Source: Saccharibacter sp. EH611
GTDB taxonomy: Bacteria; Pseudomonadota; Alphaproteobacteria; Acetobacterales; Acetobacteraceae
DNA length: 64,000 nt
Direction: 5' to 3'
Assembly (NCBI RefSeq): GCF_009834765.1
Contig: NZ_WVHP01000001.1
Location: 186,001 to 250,000 of the forward strand
Under the pieces are notes generated by a model, which ran no database searches, was not told the origin of the DNA, and saw only the letters and a program-made list of their open reading frames with translations. A program made the position numbers and the translations under genes. Shown piece after piece: positions 17,499-26,011 of the stretch (position 1 is its first letter; each line of letters starts with the position of its first letter).

Positions 17499-18329
17499 AT
17501 GGCTTTCTGGGGAAAAGTTTTTGGTGGGGCCGCAGGCTTTGCAGCCGGAGGGCCTTTTGGCAGCCTGATGGGGCTCGCTCTCGGTCATATGGCCGATAAA
17601 AAACAGCTCCTGACACCTCCTTCCGGCTCTTGGAGCAGTCATTTTGATACGACAGGAAAGCCGGATCCTAGCGGTGCTGCCTTTTTTGCAACCGCTAAAA
17701 TGGCGTCTATTTTAGGCAAACGTGACCATCTCTATGGCCTTGGCGTTGTTGCCCTCTGTGCCAAAATGGCAAAAATTGATGGGCCGGTTAATAAAACAGA
17801 AATCAACGCTTTTGAAATGTCTTTTCGTTTCCCTGAAGAGAACATGCGTGAAGTCGGACTCGTTTTTGATCGCGCACGTGAACGCACCGATGATTTCGAA
17901 TTATACGCCCGTGAGATGGGCAAGGCCTTTGCAGACAAAACTGAACCTCTTGAGACCTTGCTAACCGTCCTCTTCCGCATAGCACGCGCAGACATCCCCA
18001 AAGGTGGCTCTCTCCATCCCAAAGAAACCGACTATTTGCGACGCGTTCATAAGGCCTTCCGTCTCTCTGAACGCGCTTGGGAGCGTGCTGAAAGCGGACA
18101 ATCACGTATGGCCGAAAGTAGCCCAACCGATGCATACCGCGTCTTAGGGATTGCTCGCACAGCCAGCGATCATGAAGTACGCCGCCGCTGGCTTATCCTT
18201 GTGCGAGAGCACCATCCAGACCGCCTCGCCGAACGGAACCTCAGCAGCACAGAGCAATTTGCCGCTCAAGAACGCATGGCCCAGATCAATGCCGCATGGG
18301 ATCGCATTAAACGTGACCGAGGGCTATAA
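17499..18329 (+). CDS. DjlA-like co-chaperone (TerB plus DnaJ domains)
   Basis: A 276-residue protein with a Gly-rich hydrophobic start (GGAAGFAAGGPFGSLMGLALG) that could anchor it to the membrane as in DjlA. A TerB-like helical domain covers residues about 60-185 (ALCAKMAKIDGPVNKTEINAFEM). A C-terminal J domain with an intact HPD (near 237-239, REHHPDRLAE) should stimulate DnaK. The ATG at 17499 has AGGGAA about 8 bases upstream. It follows the RHH gene. Confidence 0.85.
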   Translation: MAFWGKVFGGAAGFAAGGPFGSLMGLALGHMADKKQLLTPPSGSWSSHFDTTGKPDPSGAAFFATAKMASILGKRDHLYGLGVVALCAKMAKIDGPVNKTEINAFEMSFRFPEENMREVGLVFDRARERTDDFELYAREMGKAFADKTEPLETLLTVLFRIARADIPKGGSLHPKETDYLRRVHKAFRLSERAWERAESGQSRMAESSPTDAYRVLGIARTASDHEVRRRWLILVREHHPDRLAERNLSSTEQFAAQERMAQINAAWDRIKRDRGL

Positions 18330-18345
18330 AAGCCCTCCTCTTTCC
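18319..18345 (+). terminator. Probable terminator after the DjlA-like gene
   Basis: GAGGGCT (18319-18325) and AGCCCTC (18331-18337) form a 7-base stem with a 5-base loop followed by CTCTTT. The hairpin overlaps the stop codon. Confidence 0.5.
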
Positions 18346-18523
18346 AGCTCAAGTCAGGAAAGAGCGCACAACAGATAACTGTTTCTCCATCTTTCTCCCA
18401 TCCCTCGTTAACAGCATCATTTGCTTGCTGACCGAAAGAAATCCCGGTTTCATCGCATGGGGAACTTTTTAGTCAAAAATAGCTCTTTGCATAAGCAAGA
18501 CGAGCGATGACACAGAGCTATCA

Positions 18524-18868
18524 TCACAACATCATGTGATACGTTGCAAAAAAATACCAGAGCACCCCCAAAAGCATAGCCCCCCATAAAGGCAGCAATG
18601 CAATGGCACTGATCGTAAGCCAGCGCCGGGTAATAGCAAACCGCAACGTCGCGAAGACAACCGCCATAACCGCCGGCACCGGCGTTAACACGATGACGAT
18701 TACCAAAAACTCTTCAAGGAAAGAGGTCTTTCCAGAATTCATCATTAAAGAAAGACCAACAGTCATCATGAGGTACGCTGAAACCCATGAGAGACAAATG
18801 GCCATACAGGCAACACCCGCGAGAATGAGCCATTTATCTAACATACGTCGTGACAAAAGCTCTTTCAT
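18524..18868 (-). CDS. Small integral membrane protein, unknown
   Basis: No family was recognised. The 114 residues hold three hydrophobic helices (about 14-36, 48-73 and 82-108), with a basic N-terminus (KELLSRRMLDK). The ATG at 18868 has GGAG about 8 bases upstream. It starts 34 bases downstream of the Do-type protease gene on the same strand, so cotranscription is likely and it may share a cell-envelope role. Confidence 0.7.
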   Translation of the reverse strand: MKELLSRRMLDKWLILAGVACMAICLSWVSAYLMMTVGLSLMMNSGKTSFLEEFLVIVIVLTPVPAVMAVVFATLRFAITRRWLTISAIALLPLWGAMLLGVLWYFFATYHMML

Positions 18869-18902
18869 CGCGTCTGCTCCCCACTCAACGTAAAAATCGC
18901 CC

Positions 18903-20459
18903 TCACCGAGCTTCTAATGGAAGAGGCACCCAGCGCATGCCGTCATTATCTTGCACGAGCAGCAAGACTTCTGACTTTTTCATTTCGCGTGCACGCTCTA
19001 AAGCGGCTTGGAAAGCATCAGGACTATTCACCTCACTCTCACCTACTTGAGTGATAACATTCCCTTCCGCTATTCCCCGAGCCGCTGCTGTGCCACTATC
19101 GAACACACGGGTCACCAAAACCCCACGCTGGCTATCAGAAAGCTGATATTGCGTGCGTGCATCGGCATCAATCACGCTCACTTTTAAACCAATATTCCCA
19201 ACCGTTTTCGTTGGGTGAGCAGGCGGATGCGTATCAGAAGGCAATGGATCTGGCGCATTAGGAGATTTCCCAAGGGTTAAGGCCACCTGCTTGCGGCTCC
19301 CACGATGCCACACATCCAACGTAATGGACGTGCCAGGCTCATGGGCCGCCACGAGACGCGGCATAGTCTGACCCGTGATCGCTTGGCCATCAATCGCTGT
19401 AACAATATCACCCACAGCAAGTCCCGACCGAGCCGCAGGGCCGCCGGCTTTCACCGTCGAGAGAATAGCCCCTTTCCCCGGCTGCCCGTCATCTGCATGG
19501 AAGTCGAGATCATCAGCCATCGTGCGGGTAACATCTTGAAAGCTCACACCCATCCATCCGCGATTGACATAGCCATTGCGTCGGAGCTGTTCGATCAACC
19601 CACGTGCATCATCAGACGGGATCGCAAAACCAATCCCGATCGAATCACCACCCGCTCCGCCATAGATCAGCGTATTGATCCCGATGACTTCACCACGTGT
19701 ATTGAAAAGCGGGCCTCCGGAATTCCCACGGTTAATGGCCGCATCAGTCTGGATGAAATCGTCATACAGCCCATGTTCGACATTCCGTTTACGTGAGGAA
19801 ATAATCCCCGCCGTCACCGTACCGCTCAGACCAAACGGATTCCCAATCGCCAACACCCATTCACCAATACGGGCTTGATCACTATGCCCTAACGGGACAG
19901 AAGGGAGTGGATGAGCAGGCTTCACCTGCAACACAGCGAGATCGACCTGGCTATCACGTCCGACAATTTTAGCCGGCATTTCTGTGCCATCATTAAGCAC
20001 AACCGTTACCTGCTGCGCTTTATCAATAACGTGATTGTTCGTAACCACCACACCGGATGGGTCAATAATGAAACCCGACCCAAGTGCCTGCACCTGCCGC
20101 TCTGGCGCACCATCTTGGTGCTTGTGCTTCATATAATCGTGAAAAAACTTATCAAGCGGTGAACCTTGAGGATAAGGCGGTGTTTGTGGCCCGTTAGGAT
20201 TGCTTGTATCTGGCCCATCGCTTCCATCTTGCTGAGGGCGAATCACACTTGAGACCGAGATATTAACCACCGCAGGAAGCAAACGGTCTGTTAGGTCAGC
20301 AAAGCTAGGTAAGGCGATTCCCTCTTTTAACGCCGGCAAAGTCGCCTTTGTTGGAGGGGGAGCAGGCTTTTCTTCAGCAAAAGCATGAAGAGGTGCTAAG
20401 CTCAAAGCAGCCAGCAAGGCCGCACGAAACGGGACAGAACGGTGAATGAATCGGCTCAT
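18903..20459 (-). CDS. Do-family periplasmic serine protease (copy 1)
   Basis: A 518-residue DegP/HtrA-type protease and chaperone. The signal peptide ends near HAFA-EE (residue 28). The triad is H143 (VVTNNHVID), D173 (SQVDLAVLQV) and S247 (NRGNSGGPLF). Two PDZ domains follow, near 290-380 and 420-515. Residues 70-125 form the flexible LA loop, here Pro/Asp-rich and His-rich (YMKHKHQDG). A second paralogue lies at 49722-51239. A Do protease should handle misfolded envelope proteins under heat or acid. Confidence 0.92.
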   Translation of the reverse strand: MSRFIHRSVPFRAALLAALSLAPLHAFAEEKPAPPPTKATLPALKEGIALPSFADLTDRLLPAVVNISVSSVIRPQQDGSDGPDTSNPNGPQTPPYPQGSPLDKFFHDYMKHKHQDGAPERQVQALGSGFIIDPSGVVVTNNHVIDKAQQVTVVLNDGTEMPAKIVGRDSQVDLAVLQVKPAHPLPSVPLGHSDQARIGEWVLAIGNPFGLSGTVTAGIISSRKRNVEHGLYDDFIQTDAAINRGNSGGPLFNTRGEVIGINTLIYGGAGGDSIGIGFAIPSDDARGLIEQLRRNGYVNRGWMGVSFQDVTRTMADDLDFHADDGQPGKGAILSTVKAGGPAARSGLAVGDIVTAIDGQAITGQTMPRLVAAHEPGTSITLDVWHRGSRKQVALTLGKSPNAPDPLPSDTHPPAHPTKTVGNIGLKVSVIDADARTQYQLSDSQRGVLVTRVFDSGTAAARGIAEGNVITQVGESEVNSPDAFQAALERAREMKKSEVLLLVQDNDGMRWVPLPLEAR

Positions 20460-20568
20460 AACAAAACCCTAGCGCACCTAAGCAGACACGTCATCCTCTC
20501 TTCCTCCCATAATACGGATGACTTTTTCTGCTTCCAGCCATGTGTTTTCCATGAGAGAATAGCAGCCT

Positions 20569-21732
20569 ATGACACAGCCAGACTTTCCCGCCCTTAAAGA
20601 CTATGTTTCCCTCGTCCTCAATGAGCACGAGTTAACGCCAGAGATACAGCTTGACGGCCTCACCATGCGTGATGGCCATGCTCATGTTGTCCTCACCACT
20701 ACCGCCAAAGACACAGAACAACTCGCTCTTTTAAAAACCACATTAGAAAAGACCCTTGCCCTTCATGAAGGGCTCACAGCCGTTACCGTAAACTTCACCG
20801 CTCATCGTGGCATGCCATCCCCCTCCCAACAGGCAGAAGAGCAGAAGCACACAGCACCGACGGCTACCCCTCACCGCCCCTTCGCTCTTGGTAAACGTCC
20901 ACCTAAGGGGGCAGCCAGCCGTCCCATGCCACCAGAAGGCTTTCTCCCCGATGTAAAAGCTGTTCTTGCCGTTGCTTCAGGAAAAGGCGGTGTTGGGAAG
21001 TCCACAACAGCCGTCAACTTGGCCTGTGGTCTCGCCCAGCTGGGTTTCAAAACAGGCCTGCTTGATGCTGATGTTCACGGCCCTTCTCTGCCACGCATGC
21101 TGGGGGGAAGTCACAAACCCACCGTGGTCGACGGCAAACTCCAACCGCTTGAGGCTTGGAACCTTAAAACCATGTCGATCGGCTATCTTGTGAGTGAAGA
21201 ACAAGCCATGATCTGGCGCGGCCCTATGGTTATGGGGGCCCTCATCCAGTTTATGGGAGACGTTGAGTGGGGCCAGCTGGACGTTCTGGTCGTTGATATG
21301 CCCCCCGGCACCGGTGATGCCCAGCTCACGCTAACGCAGAAACTCGGCGACAAGCTCCGCCATGGTGGGGCGGTGATGGTCTCCACCCCTCAAGATATTG
21401 CCCTACTGGATGCACGGCGTGGGGCCGCGCTTTTTGAAAAGACACAGACTCCTATTCTGGGGCTTGTTGAAAACATGTCCTATTTCTGCTGCCCCCATTG
21501 CCATGAACGCACAGATCTTTTCGGTCATGGTGGGGCTCGTGATGAAGCTCATAAGCTCAGATTGCCCTTCCTAGGAGAAGTGCCTCTTCTTCGCGAGATT
21601 CGCAGCAGCGCTGATGGCGGAACACCGCTGATCGTTGCTTCCCCTGAAAATGAGGGCGCAAAGGCCTATCAGGCTCTCGCGCGTTCTGTAGCCGCGGCAC
21701 TGCGCCCCTCGGCACAAGGAACCTCCTCATGA
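20569..21732 (+). CDS. mrp: Mrp/ApbC-type iron-sulfur carrier ATPase
   Basis: A 387-residue P-loop protein with an N-terminal MIP18/DUF59 domain (about 5-85), a Pro/Lys linker, and an NBP35-type NTPase. The deviant Walker A (SGKGGVGKSTT) lies near 138-148. The C308-x2-C311 pair (CCPHCHERTD) can bridge a 4Fe-4S cluster between two subunits. It carries Fe-S clusters to target apoproteins. The stop overlaps the start of a tiny lipoprotein gene (ATGA). Confidence 0.93.
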   Translation: MTQPDFPALKDYVSLVLNEHELTPEIQLDGLTMRDGHAHVVLTTTAKDTEQLALLKTTLEKTLALHEGLTAVTVNFTAHRGMPSPSQQAEEQKHTAPTATPHRPFALGKRPPKGAASRPMPPEGFLPDVKAVLAVASGKGGVGKSTTAVNLACGLAQLGFKTGLLDADVHGPSLPRMLGGSHKPTVVDGKLQPLEAWNLKTMSIGYLVSEEQAMIWRGPMVMGALIQFMGDVEWGQLDVLVVDMPPGTGDAQLTLTQKLGDKLRHGGAVMVSTPQDIALLDARRGAALFEKTQTPILGLVENMSYFCCPHCHERTDLFGHGGARDEAHKLRLPFLGEVPLLREIRSSADGGTPLIVASPENEGAKAYQALARSVAAALRPSAQGTSS

Positions 21733-21908
21733 AGCGCGCTGCACTCGCTTTCATACTGAGCTTCCCCCTCATAGCTACGGGATGCAGTACGCCACACAGC
21801 ACACACCATCCGGGGCTGTCAGACGATGGCTATGGTTTTGTGAAAGATGGCCCTGTTTTAGGGCCTCCAAGTCACCTTCTCACCCCAGCAAAAGAGAAGG
21901 CATCATAA
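21729..21908 (+). CDS. Tiny lipoprotein coupled to mrp
   Basis: A 59-residue protein, too short for many gene finders. The ATG overlaps the mrp TGA. The sequence starts MKRAALAFILSFPLIATGC, a signal peptide with a weak lipobox (ATGC), so the mature lipoprotein would be about 41 residues with Ser/His then a DDGYGFVKDGPVLGPPSH stretch. No family was recognised. Coupling to mrp is the only context. Confidence 0.65.
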   Translation: MKRAALAFILSFPLIATGCSTPHSTHHPGLSDDGYGFVKDGPVLGPPSHLLTPAKEKAS

Positions 21909-21979
21909 TTTCTGCATAAAAATGCATTTTCCCTCTTGATTAACCACGCAAGAAATGACATTTAGCTTCTCATCTCAGC

Positions 21980-22054
21980 GCCGGATTAGCACAGTGGTAG
22001 TGCAGCGGTTTTGTAAACCGAAGGTCGGGAGTTCGAATCTCTCATCCGGCACCA
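21980..22054 (+). tRNA. tRNA-Thr (UGU)
   Basis: A complete 75-base cloverleaf including encoded CCA. The acceptor GCCGGAT pairs with ATCCGGC, the D arm is GCAC/GTGC, the anticodon loop TTTGTAA reads TGT, and the T arm has TTCGAAT. Base 27 (G) faces 43 (A), leaving four good pairs in the anticodon stem. Confidence 0.97.
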
Positions 22055-22243
22055 TATTTTCCCCTCCTTTATAAAATAAGAATATACCGGCTTTCAGTGC
22101 TCTTGAGATGATACCCAAATAAGTTGCTGAATTTCAATTTTCATAAAAAGAGAGTTGAACTATTTACTCTTATAACCAAATAAAAAAATTATTGCGCTCA
22201 TCTAGTGCTTTCTAGTGTAAACCTTCTTTTTTACTCTACAACG

Positions 22244-23086
22244 ATGACTTGGCCTTTCCAGATATATGGCACTTACCACCGCCGTAATGATATTCATAAA
22301 CTCTATAAGGGACAGCAACAGAGCGGAATTTCTACTCCAACCAATTGTCCTGGTATTTTTATCTTCACGGGTAATGGAGCGAACCGTGCCGGTTATCAAG
22401 ACGTTTTCCAAAAAGATGGAAGATTGAGGTATACAGGCCAAGGCCAAACGGGCGATATGAAAATGATCGCAGGGAATAAAGCCATCCGTGATCATGTAAA
22501 AAACAGCAAAGATCTACTACTGTTTCAACAAACATGCAGAACTGGCATCGTTCGTTTTAAAGGTTTATTCATCTGTGCTGGGTGGGATTGTGAAATTCAA
22601 AAAGACGCCCAAGGGAACCTACGCAAAGCAATTGTTTTCACTTTGATACCTCAAGATTACGTGTCCAAAAAAGTAAAATCACTCACCATACAGGCACCAG
22701 ATCAAACGCCCCTCCACACTTTAAGAGAAAAGGCGTTCAAAGCGGTCGCTGTTCCAGAGCTAAAGTCTAAGCACACCCCGGGCACCGTTTTCAGCAGAAG
22801 CAAAGCAATACGAGATTATATCTTGGCAAGAGCTGAAGGAAAATGTGAGCATTGCCAGCGTCCCGCTCCTTTTCTAACCGTCCAAGGATACCCTTACTTA
22901 GAGGCGCACCATATTCTCCGTCTAACCGATGGTGGACCTGACCACCCTAAATCAATCATCGCGTTATGCCCCAACTGCCACCGCGAGGCCCATTTTGGAA
23001 ATCAACAAGAACTACTCAAAAATAAATTTCTCGGCATTGTTTCTGTTCTAGAACAGAACCTAGGACACTTACGCTTTAATGATTAA
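22244..23086 (+). CDS. HNH endonuclease with SRA-like N-terminal domain (type IV restriction type)
   Basis: A 280-residue protein from the ATG at 22244; no good ribosome site is visible and the frame is open 13 codons further upstream, so the start is uncertain. Residues about 30-135 resemble the SRA-like domain of modification-dependent HNH endonucleases: RAGYQDVFQKDGRLRYTGQGQ, then GDMKMIAGNKAIRDH and LLLFQQ. The C-terminal HNH-zinc unit has C201/C204, H222-H223 and C242/C245 with H246. It would cut DNA carrying modified bases, such as foreign methylated DNA. No methylase is next to it, which fits a type IV enzyme. It is AT-rich next to its neighbours and lies about 190 bases after the tRNA gene, suggesting horizontal gain. 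Confidence 0.8.
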   Translation: MTWPFQIYGTYHRRNDIHKLYKGQQQSGISTPTNCPGIFIFTGNGANRAGYQDVFQKDGRLRYTGQGQTGDMKMIAGNKAIRDHVKNSKDLLLFQQTCRTGIVRFKGLFICAGWDCEIQKDAQGNLRKAIVFTLIPQDYVSKKVKSLTIQAPDQTPLHTLREKAFKAVAVPELKSKHTPGTVFSRSKAIRDYILARAEGKCEHCQRPAPFLTVQGYPYLEAHHILRLTDGGPDHPKSIIALCPNCHREAHFGNQQELLKNKFLGIVSVLEQNLGHLRFND

Positions 23087-23181
23087 ACTATCCCTTCTTT
23101 GACATTATCCCTACGTGCTCACCCCTTCAGATAAAAGTCGTTTGCGCTCGCTAACCGTCGGCCTATATCTCCCTTCCCTCC

Positions 23182-24492
23182 TCACGGAGAAGGAGGCACT
23201 CCAAGATCGGGCCACAACGCCTTCATAACAGCTTCGGCAATCACCTTCTGTCCTGTCGGTGTAAAATGCGTACCATCAGCACTACGTAACCTGATTTCAC
23301 GACCATTGCGCTCCATCGTCTCGCTATAGGTATGGTTATGATAATGGAAGAGCTTATCAACCGAAATGTACGTCTGACCTGCCTGTTCCACTTCACTTTG
23401 AAAGAGCTGGTCTAGATAGAGAATACCTGATGATAAACGTTCACGCTTTGTTGCGGGAGGGCCGATCCAGATCACACGCACATCGTGAGCTTTTGCAGCA
23501 TCAAGAATGCTCCGAATACGCCCACGGTAATCCTCCTCCCACACTGGGGAACGGAATTTGAGATAATGGCCATGCCGGGCAGTTGAGGGCATATCCCACG
23601 GGTCATTAGGCCCCAAAAAGACCACAACGGTTGTAATCCCCGGCTTATCAGTCAAGGTTTTCCGTAGCGTTTCTGGCCAATTAAAAAAGCTGGGATACGA
23701 TAGGCCCGTGCTTTGAAGGCTCAAATCATAGCTTTGAATATGGTAATGCCGCCGCAATGCCGTTACCGCATGAGGGGCCACCCCCTGCATCATCGAATCA
23801 CCAATAAAGAGAATATGTTTCTGCCCAACATCTTTTTGGACATGAGAAACAGTAGCCCCATTCTGCTTTACCTCAGAGGGCTGTGCTGGAGAAGACGCTG
23901 GTTCTTTATGAACCGGTTGCGGCAATGGCGCAGCACTTGGTGGTGGAAGTGACGTTTGCTGCGCCGTAGAATTGTTGTGAGCCCTGTCAATTTTTAGGGC
24001 TTTCTCAACCAAAGGCAATGGAGCTGCTTTATGCCCTTGCATGGACGGGGGTTTCTCTTGCACTTTCTGTCGAGGCCCCGGCTTTTCCTCCTCTTTATGA
24101 GAATGACTGAGCGAAGGTGTATGATTCTGCTGAGGAAGCGGTTTTTGCACCTGCACTGGGGCCTCTCCCCCAATATCTAAGTCATCATCCGCACCATTTT
24201 GAGCCGTTACAGCCATACTGCTGCTCATAATGTCCTGATAAGGCGCAAGCCCTCCTTCCAAATGGGAAATCTGAGCACGCAAGCTATTTTCAATCACAGC
24301 TCCCTCTCCCCAAAGAGAAGAGGTAAAGTGGCTCCAAGGGGCAGGTTCATGACGTTCTTGCTGCCATGAATGATCCAGCCCCTGCTGGTTTAACCACAGA
24401 AACAAGCCAGAGCTTAATCCCGTGATTCCCAAGGCCACAAGCACGCTTTTAAGGGTGCGGCGATAAAGAACAACACTCTCAGAAATTGGCAT
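23182..24492 (-). CDS. SGNH/GDSL-type hydrolase or acyltransferase, membrane-anchored
   Basis: A 436-residue protein. The start is the ATG at 24492 (MPISESVVL), 14 bases inside the MBOAT gene end. A single N-terminal helix (about 17-37) anchors it. A long Pro/His/Gln-rich linker covers about 90-205. The SGNH domain has the nucleophile Ser in ILFIGDSMMQGV, the Asn in VVFLGPNDPW and the Asp/His pair in DGTHFTPTGQKVI. It resembles DUF459 family proteins found in exopolysaccharide loci. With the adjacent MBOAT protein it probably moves acetyl groups onto an exported polymer. Confidence 0.82.
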   Translation of the reverse strand: MPISESVVLYRRTLKSVLVALGITGLSSGLFLWLNQQGLDHSWQQERHEPAPWSHFTSSLWGEGAVIENSLRAQISHLEGGLAPYQDIMSSSMAVTAQNGADDDLDIGGEAPVQVQKPLPQQNHTPSLSHSHKEEEKPGPRQKVQEKPPSMQGHKAAPLPLVEKALKIDRAHNNSTAQQTSLPPPSAAPLPQPVHKEPASSPAQPSEVKQNGATVSHVQKDVGQKHILFIGDSMMQGVAPHAVTALRRHYHIQSYDLSLQSTGLSYPSFFNWPETLRKTLTDKPGITTVVVFLGPNDPWDMPSTARHGHYLKFRSPVWEEDYRGRIRSILDAAKAHDVRVIWIGPPATKRERLSSGILYLDQLFQSEVEQAGQTYISVDKLFHYHNHTYSETMERNGREIRLRSADGTHFTPTGQKVIAEAVMKALWPDLGVPPSP

Positions 24493-25945
24493 AAATAAAC
24501 CCTGGCGTTCCAGCTGGAGCAAACATGAAAATCAGCGTTAAAAGCGCCGCTATCCCGAAAGGATATACCCACCACGGCAACCGCTCGCAGTATCCCCAAA
24601 CACGCTTTTTCAGACGATCGAGAAAACCGTAGAAAGCCGTCACAGCGATCAATACCCACAAAATCAGCATATGTGGATCAAACAACTCGCTCGAAAAACA
24701 ATGCGTCAACGAACTTAACAACGTAATGGCATCGTCAAAATTCGCTGAGCGGAAAAAGACCCATGTGAGGCACAGAAAAACAAAGGTGACGAAACGCGCC
24801 CCTTCATGAGCCAAACGCGGCGGAATACTCTGTTTGGCCTCATCGGTCAGGAACATTTTAAAATGCTTAAAGCCATTGAGAACAACAAGCCCTGCCCCAT
24901 GAAGCATTCCCCAAATGAAGAAGTTCATCCCCACACCATGCCACAGGCCAGATAGCCCCATAGCAATCAGAACATTGATGTTCTGCCGAGCAAAACCACA
25001 GCGATTACCACCAAGAGGAATATAAATATAATCGGTGATGAAGCGCGATAATGTGATATGCCACCGCCGCCAAAACTCACTGATATTGGCCGCTAAATAA
25101 GGCGCATTGAAATTTTCCGGCAAATGGAAACCTAATAACAAACCAACCCCACGCACAAGGTCGGTGTAGCCCGAAAAGTTCATATAAATTTGCCACGCAT
25201 ACGCAATAACAGCGGTAAGAGAGGCAACAGGTGTGGCGTTACTCGGTGCACTAAAGACAGGGCTTACGAGATGCTTATCTAAGTAATCACTGACGAGGAA
25301 AAGCTTAAAAAGACCTAAAAGAATAAGACCTACTGCTTGTTTCGGCCATAAAATACGACGCCTCTGAAAAGGCATCAGCTGTGGAAATAAATCCACCGCT
25401 CGGTTAATCGGCCCAGATACAATGCTAGGGAAAAAGCTCGTATAGAGCAGAAACGAAAAGAAATTCTCTTTATTGCCATTGATCGTATGCGCTGGGAATG
25501 CACCACGGTTTTTGACAACTTCCGTGCGCTGAAGCGAGATCACGTAGCTTACAGAATGGAAGACATAAAAGGACAGGCCCAGCGGGGCGACCCCAACCAC
25601 CATCGGCAGAGCAATGGGGAGACCAATCCCATCCAAAAAGCTTTTAAGACTTTCCTGAAGAGCCGCATAAAAACGAAAGAGAAAAAAGAACGTAACGATC
25701 AGCACGCATAAAATAATATTCGTCGCTGTCGTACGTCCTGTTTTGCGCCAGAAAAGCGTTATTCCATAGACGCATCCCGTCCATGCTAAAAGAATGTAGA
25801 AGTTATACGCACTCCCCCAACTTATAAAAAAAAGACTTCCCGCGAGTAAAAGGAGATTTTGAAGGAAAAGAGATGGCTGTAAAATCCAATACAAAACGAA
25901 AAAACATGAAAAGAACTCAAAAAATTCAAGAGATAAAATATTCAT
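24479..25945 (-). CDS. MBOAT-family O-acyltransferase (AlgI/PatA type)
   Basis: A 488-residue integral membrane protein with about ten hydrophobic segments. The MBOAT core has FWRRWHITLSRFITDYIYIPLGGNR and the catalytic His region LSGLWHGVGMNFFIWGMLHG. Such proteins carry acetyl groups across the inner membrane for O-acylation of alginate, cellulose, teichoic acid or peptidoglycan. It overlaps the downstream SGNH gene and follows another SGNH gene by 66 bases. The polymer is not known; no polymerase genes are adjacent. Confidence 0.9.
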   Translation of the reverse strand: MNILSLEFFEFFSCFFVLYWILQPSLFLQNLLLLAGSLFFISWGSAYNFYILLAWTGCVYGITLFWRKTGRTTATNIILCVLIVTFFFLFRFYAALQESLKSFLDGIGLPIALPMVVGVAPLGLSFYVFHSVSYVISLQRTEVVKNRGAFPAHTINGNKENFFSFLLYTSFFPSIVSGPINRAVDLFPQLMPFQRRRILWPKQAVGLILLGLFKLFLVSDYLDKHLVSPVFSAPSNATPVASLTAVIAYAWQIYMNFSGYTDLVRGVGLLLGFHLPENFNAPYLAANISEFWRRWHITLSRFITDYIYIPLGGNRCGFARQNINVLIAMGLSGLWHGVGMNFFIWGMLHGAGLVVLNGFKHFKMFLTDEAKQSIPPRLAHEGARFVTFVFLCLTWVFFRSANFDDAITLLSSLTHCFSSELFDPHMLILWVLIAVTAFYGFLDRLKKRVWGYCERLPWWVYPFGIAALLTLIFMFAPAGTPGFIYANF

Positions 25946-26011
25946 CTATGGATGTTCCGCCACATTAACGATTTTCAGGCCCTCAATAGTCTGTCCTTTG
26001 GTCTAGAATGT

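Noticed and set aside
22055-23181. Integrative element with attachment repeat after tRNA-Thr
   Set aside because: No second copy of the tRNA 3' end and no integrase were seen downstream of the HNH gene.
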